DNA of 5,133 bases from NCBI GenBank assembly GCA_002293265.1, contig DBCW01000007.1, positions 39,541 through 44,673 of the forward strand, written 5' to 3'. Below, piece by piece: positions 4,696 through 5,133 of the stretch. Made by a program: the position numbers and the translations under genes. Numbering within the stretch: the stretch's first letter is position 1; each line of letters starts with the position of its first letter. The DNA is from Eggerthellales bacterium UBA948 (GTDB lineage Bacteria > Actinomycetota > Coriobacteriia > Coriobacteriales > UBA8131). The notes under the pieces were generated by a model that was not told the origin of the DNA, searched no databases, and worked only from the letters and a program-made list of their open reading frames with translations.

Positions 4696-5133
4696 TGAAC
4701 GCCCTGTCGGTTGAGACGCTGTCTAAGAGTTTCGGGGCGAACCGGGTTCTCAGCGACATCTCATTTGATGTGCCCGAGGGTGATATCTTTGGCTTCATCG
4801 GAGCCAACGGAGCCGGCAAAACCACGACTATGAAGATGATTCTCGGTCTGCTGCCCTGCGACGGCGGTGAGATAAGCGTGTGTGGCGAGCGAGTCTCGTT
4901 CGGAGCTACGCGCACCAACCGCTTCATCGGTTACCTGCCCGACGTACCGGAGTTCTACGGGTACATGCGCCCCAAGGAATACCTGCGGCTATGCGGTGAA
5001 ATCGTGGGGCTGAGCGCCGCCGAGAACAAACGGCGTGGCGAGTCACTGCTTGAGATGGTGGGTCTTGCCGATGTGAATCGGCGAATCGCCGGCTTCTCCC
5101 GCGGTATGAAGCAACGACTGGGCATGGCGCAGG
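4695..5133 (+). CDS. ABC transporter ATP-binding protein, 3'-truncated by window
   Basis: The first 146 residues of an ABC ATPase, cut by the window end just after the signature motif. It shows Walker A at about residues 38-46 (GANGAGKTT), a Q-loop region IGYLPDVPEFYGYM and the signature FSRGMKQRLGMAQ. Walker B and the H-loop lie outside. The usual Q-loop glutamine position reads Asp in LPDVPEFY. I believe this is common in this ABC-2/multidrug-type subgroup (CcmA-like, YxlF-like), so it is not necessarily a defect. The start at 4695 overlaps the previous stop by one base and has AGAGGGG at 4681-4687 at 7-base spacing. An ATG at 4692 in the same frame is possible but too close to that site. 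GC rises to about 58-67% in sampled lines. A permease gene is expected next. Substrate unknown; antibiotic or peptide export is a reasonable guess. Confidence 0.92.
   Translation, partial: MNALSVETLSKSFGANRVLSDISFDVPEGDIFGFIGANGAGKTTTMKMILGLLPCDGGEISVCGERVSFGATRTNRFIGYLPDVPEFYGYMRPKEYLRLCGEIVGLSAAENKRRGESLLEMVGLADVNRRIAGFSRGMKQRLGMAQ

Overview
The window looks like a bacterial accessory region. It holds, left to right, the 3' part of a broken regulator-like gene, a gene of unknown function, a complete IS3-family insertion sequence, a structured non-coding stretch and the start of a small ABC-transporter operon. All recognisable genes are on the + strand. The strong AAGGAGG-type ribosome binding sites, moderate GC, and an XRE regulator followed by a PLDc_N membrane protein and an ABC ATPase would fit a Coriobacteriia (Eggerthellaceae-like) or Bacillota gut-type genome. 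This is an impression from protein style, not a demonstrated assignment.

Region 1 (1-680): C-terminal part of an AlbA_2/HATPase_c_4/winged-helix protein (COG2865 type). It is cut by the window edge and carries an apparent one-base loss in a G run at 272-275. A 12-bp tandem repeat encodes its Gly-Gly-Gln-Ser linker.

Region 2 (755-1588): an intact UPF0489-family protein with arginase-like acidic/histidine motifs and unknown function. Its sampled GC (about 37-50% per 60-base line) is lower than that of the ABC gene at the right edge (about 58-67%), which suggests a different origin.

Region 3 (1636-2957): a full IS3-family element of 1322 bp. It has 25-bp imperfect inverted repeats with TGA...TCA ends, a 3-bp GTC target duplication, OrfA, an A7 slippery site and OrfB in the -1 frame with a complete D-D(35)-E triad. 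It appears recent or at least structurally intact, and inserted between genes rather than into a recognisable ORF.

Region 4 (2961-3386): about 425 bp with no convincing gene but three substantial dyads: an imperfect 67-nt inverted repeat, a perfect 10-bp inverted pair, and a hairpin built from GTTGACT boxes just upstream of the next gene. The last may be the operator/promoter region of the operon.

Region 5 (3387-5133): a tightly packed operon of an XRE-type regulator with a long helical C-terminal domain, a 66-aa two-helix PLDc_N membrane protein and an ABC ATPase cut by the window end. The last two overlap by one base. The order recalls Bacillus YxlE-YxlF-YxlG, so a permease probably follows outside the window. 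The XRE protein is the likely regulator of the transporter.

No clearly new defence or mobile system is visible. The items most worth a second look are the UPF0489 motif order, the structured 3102-3321 intergenic region, and the frameshift in the first gene.
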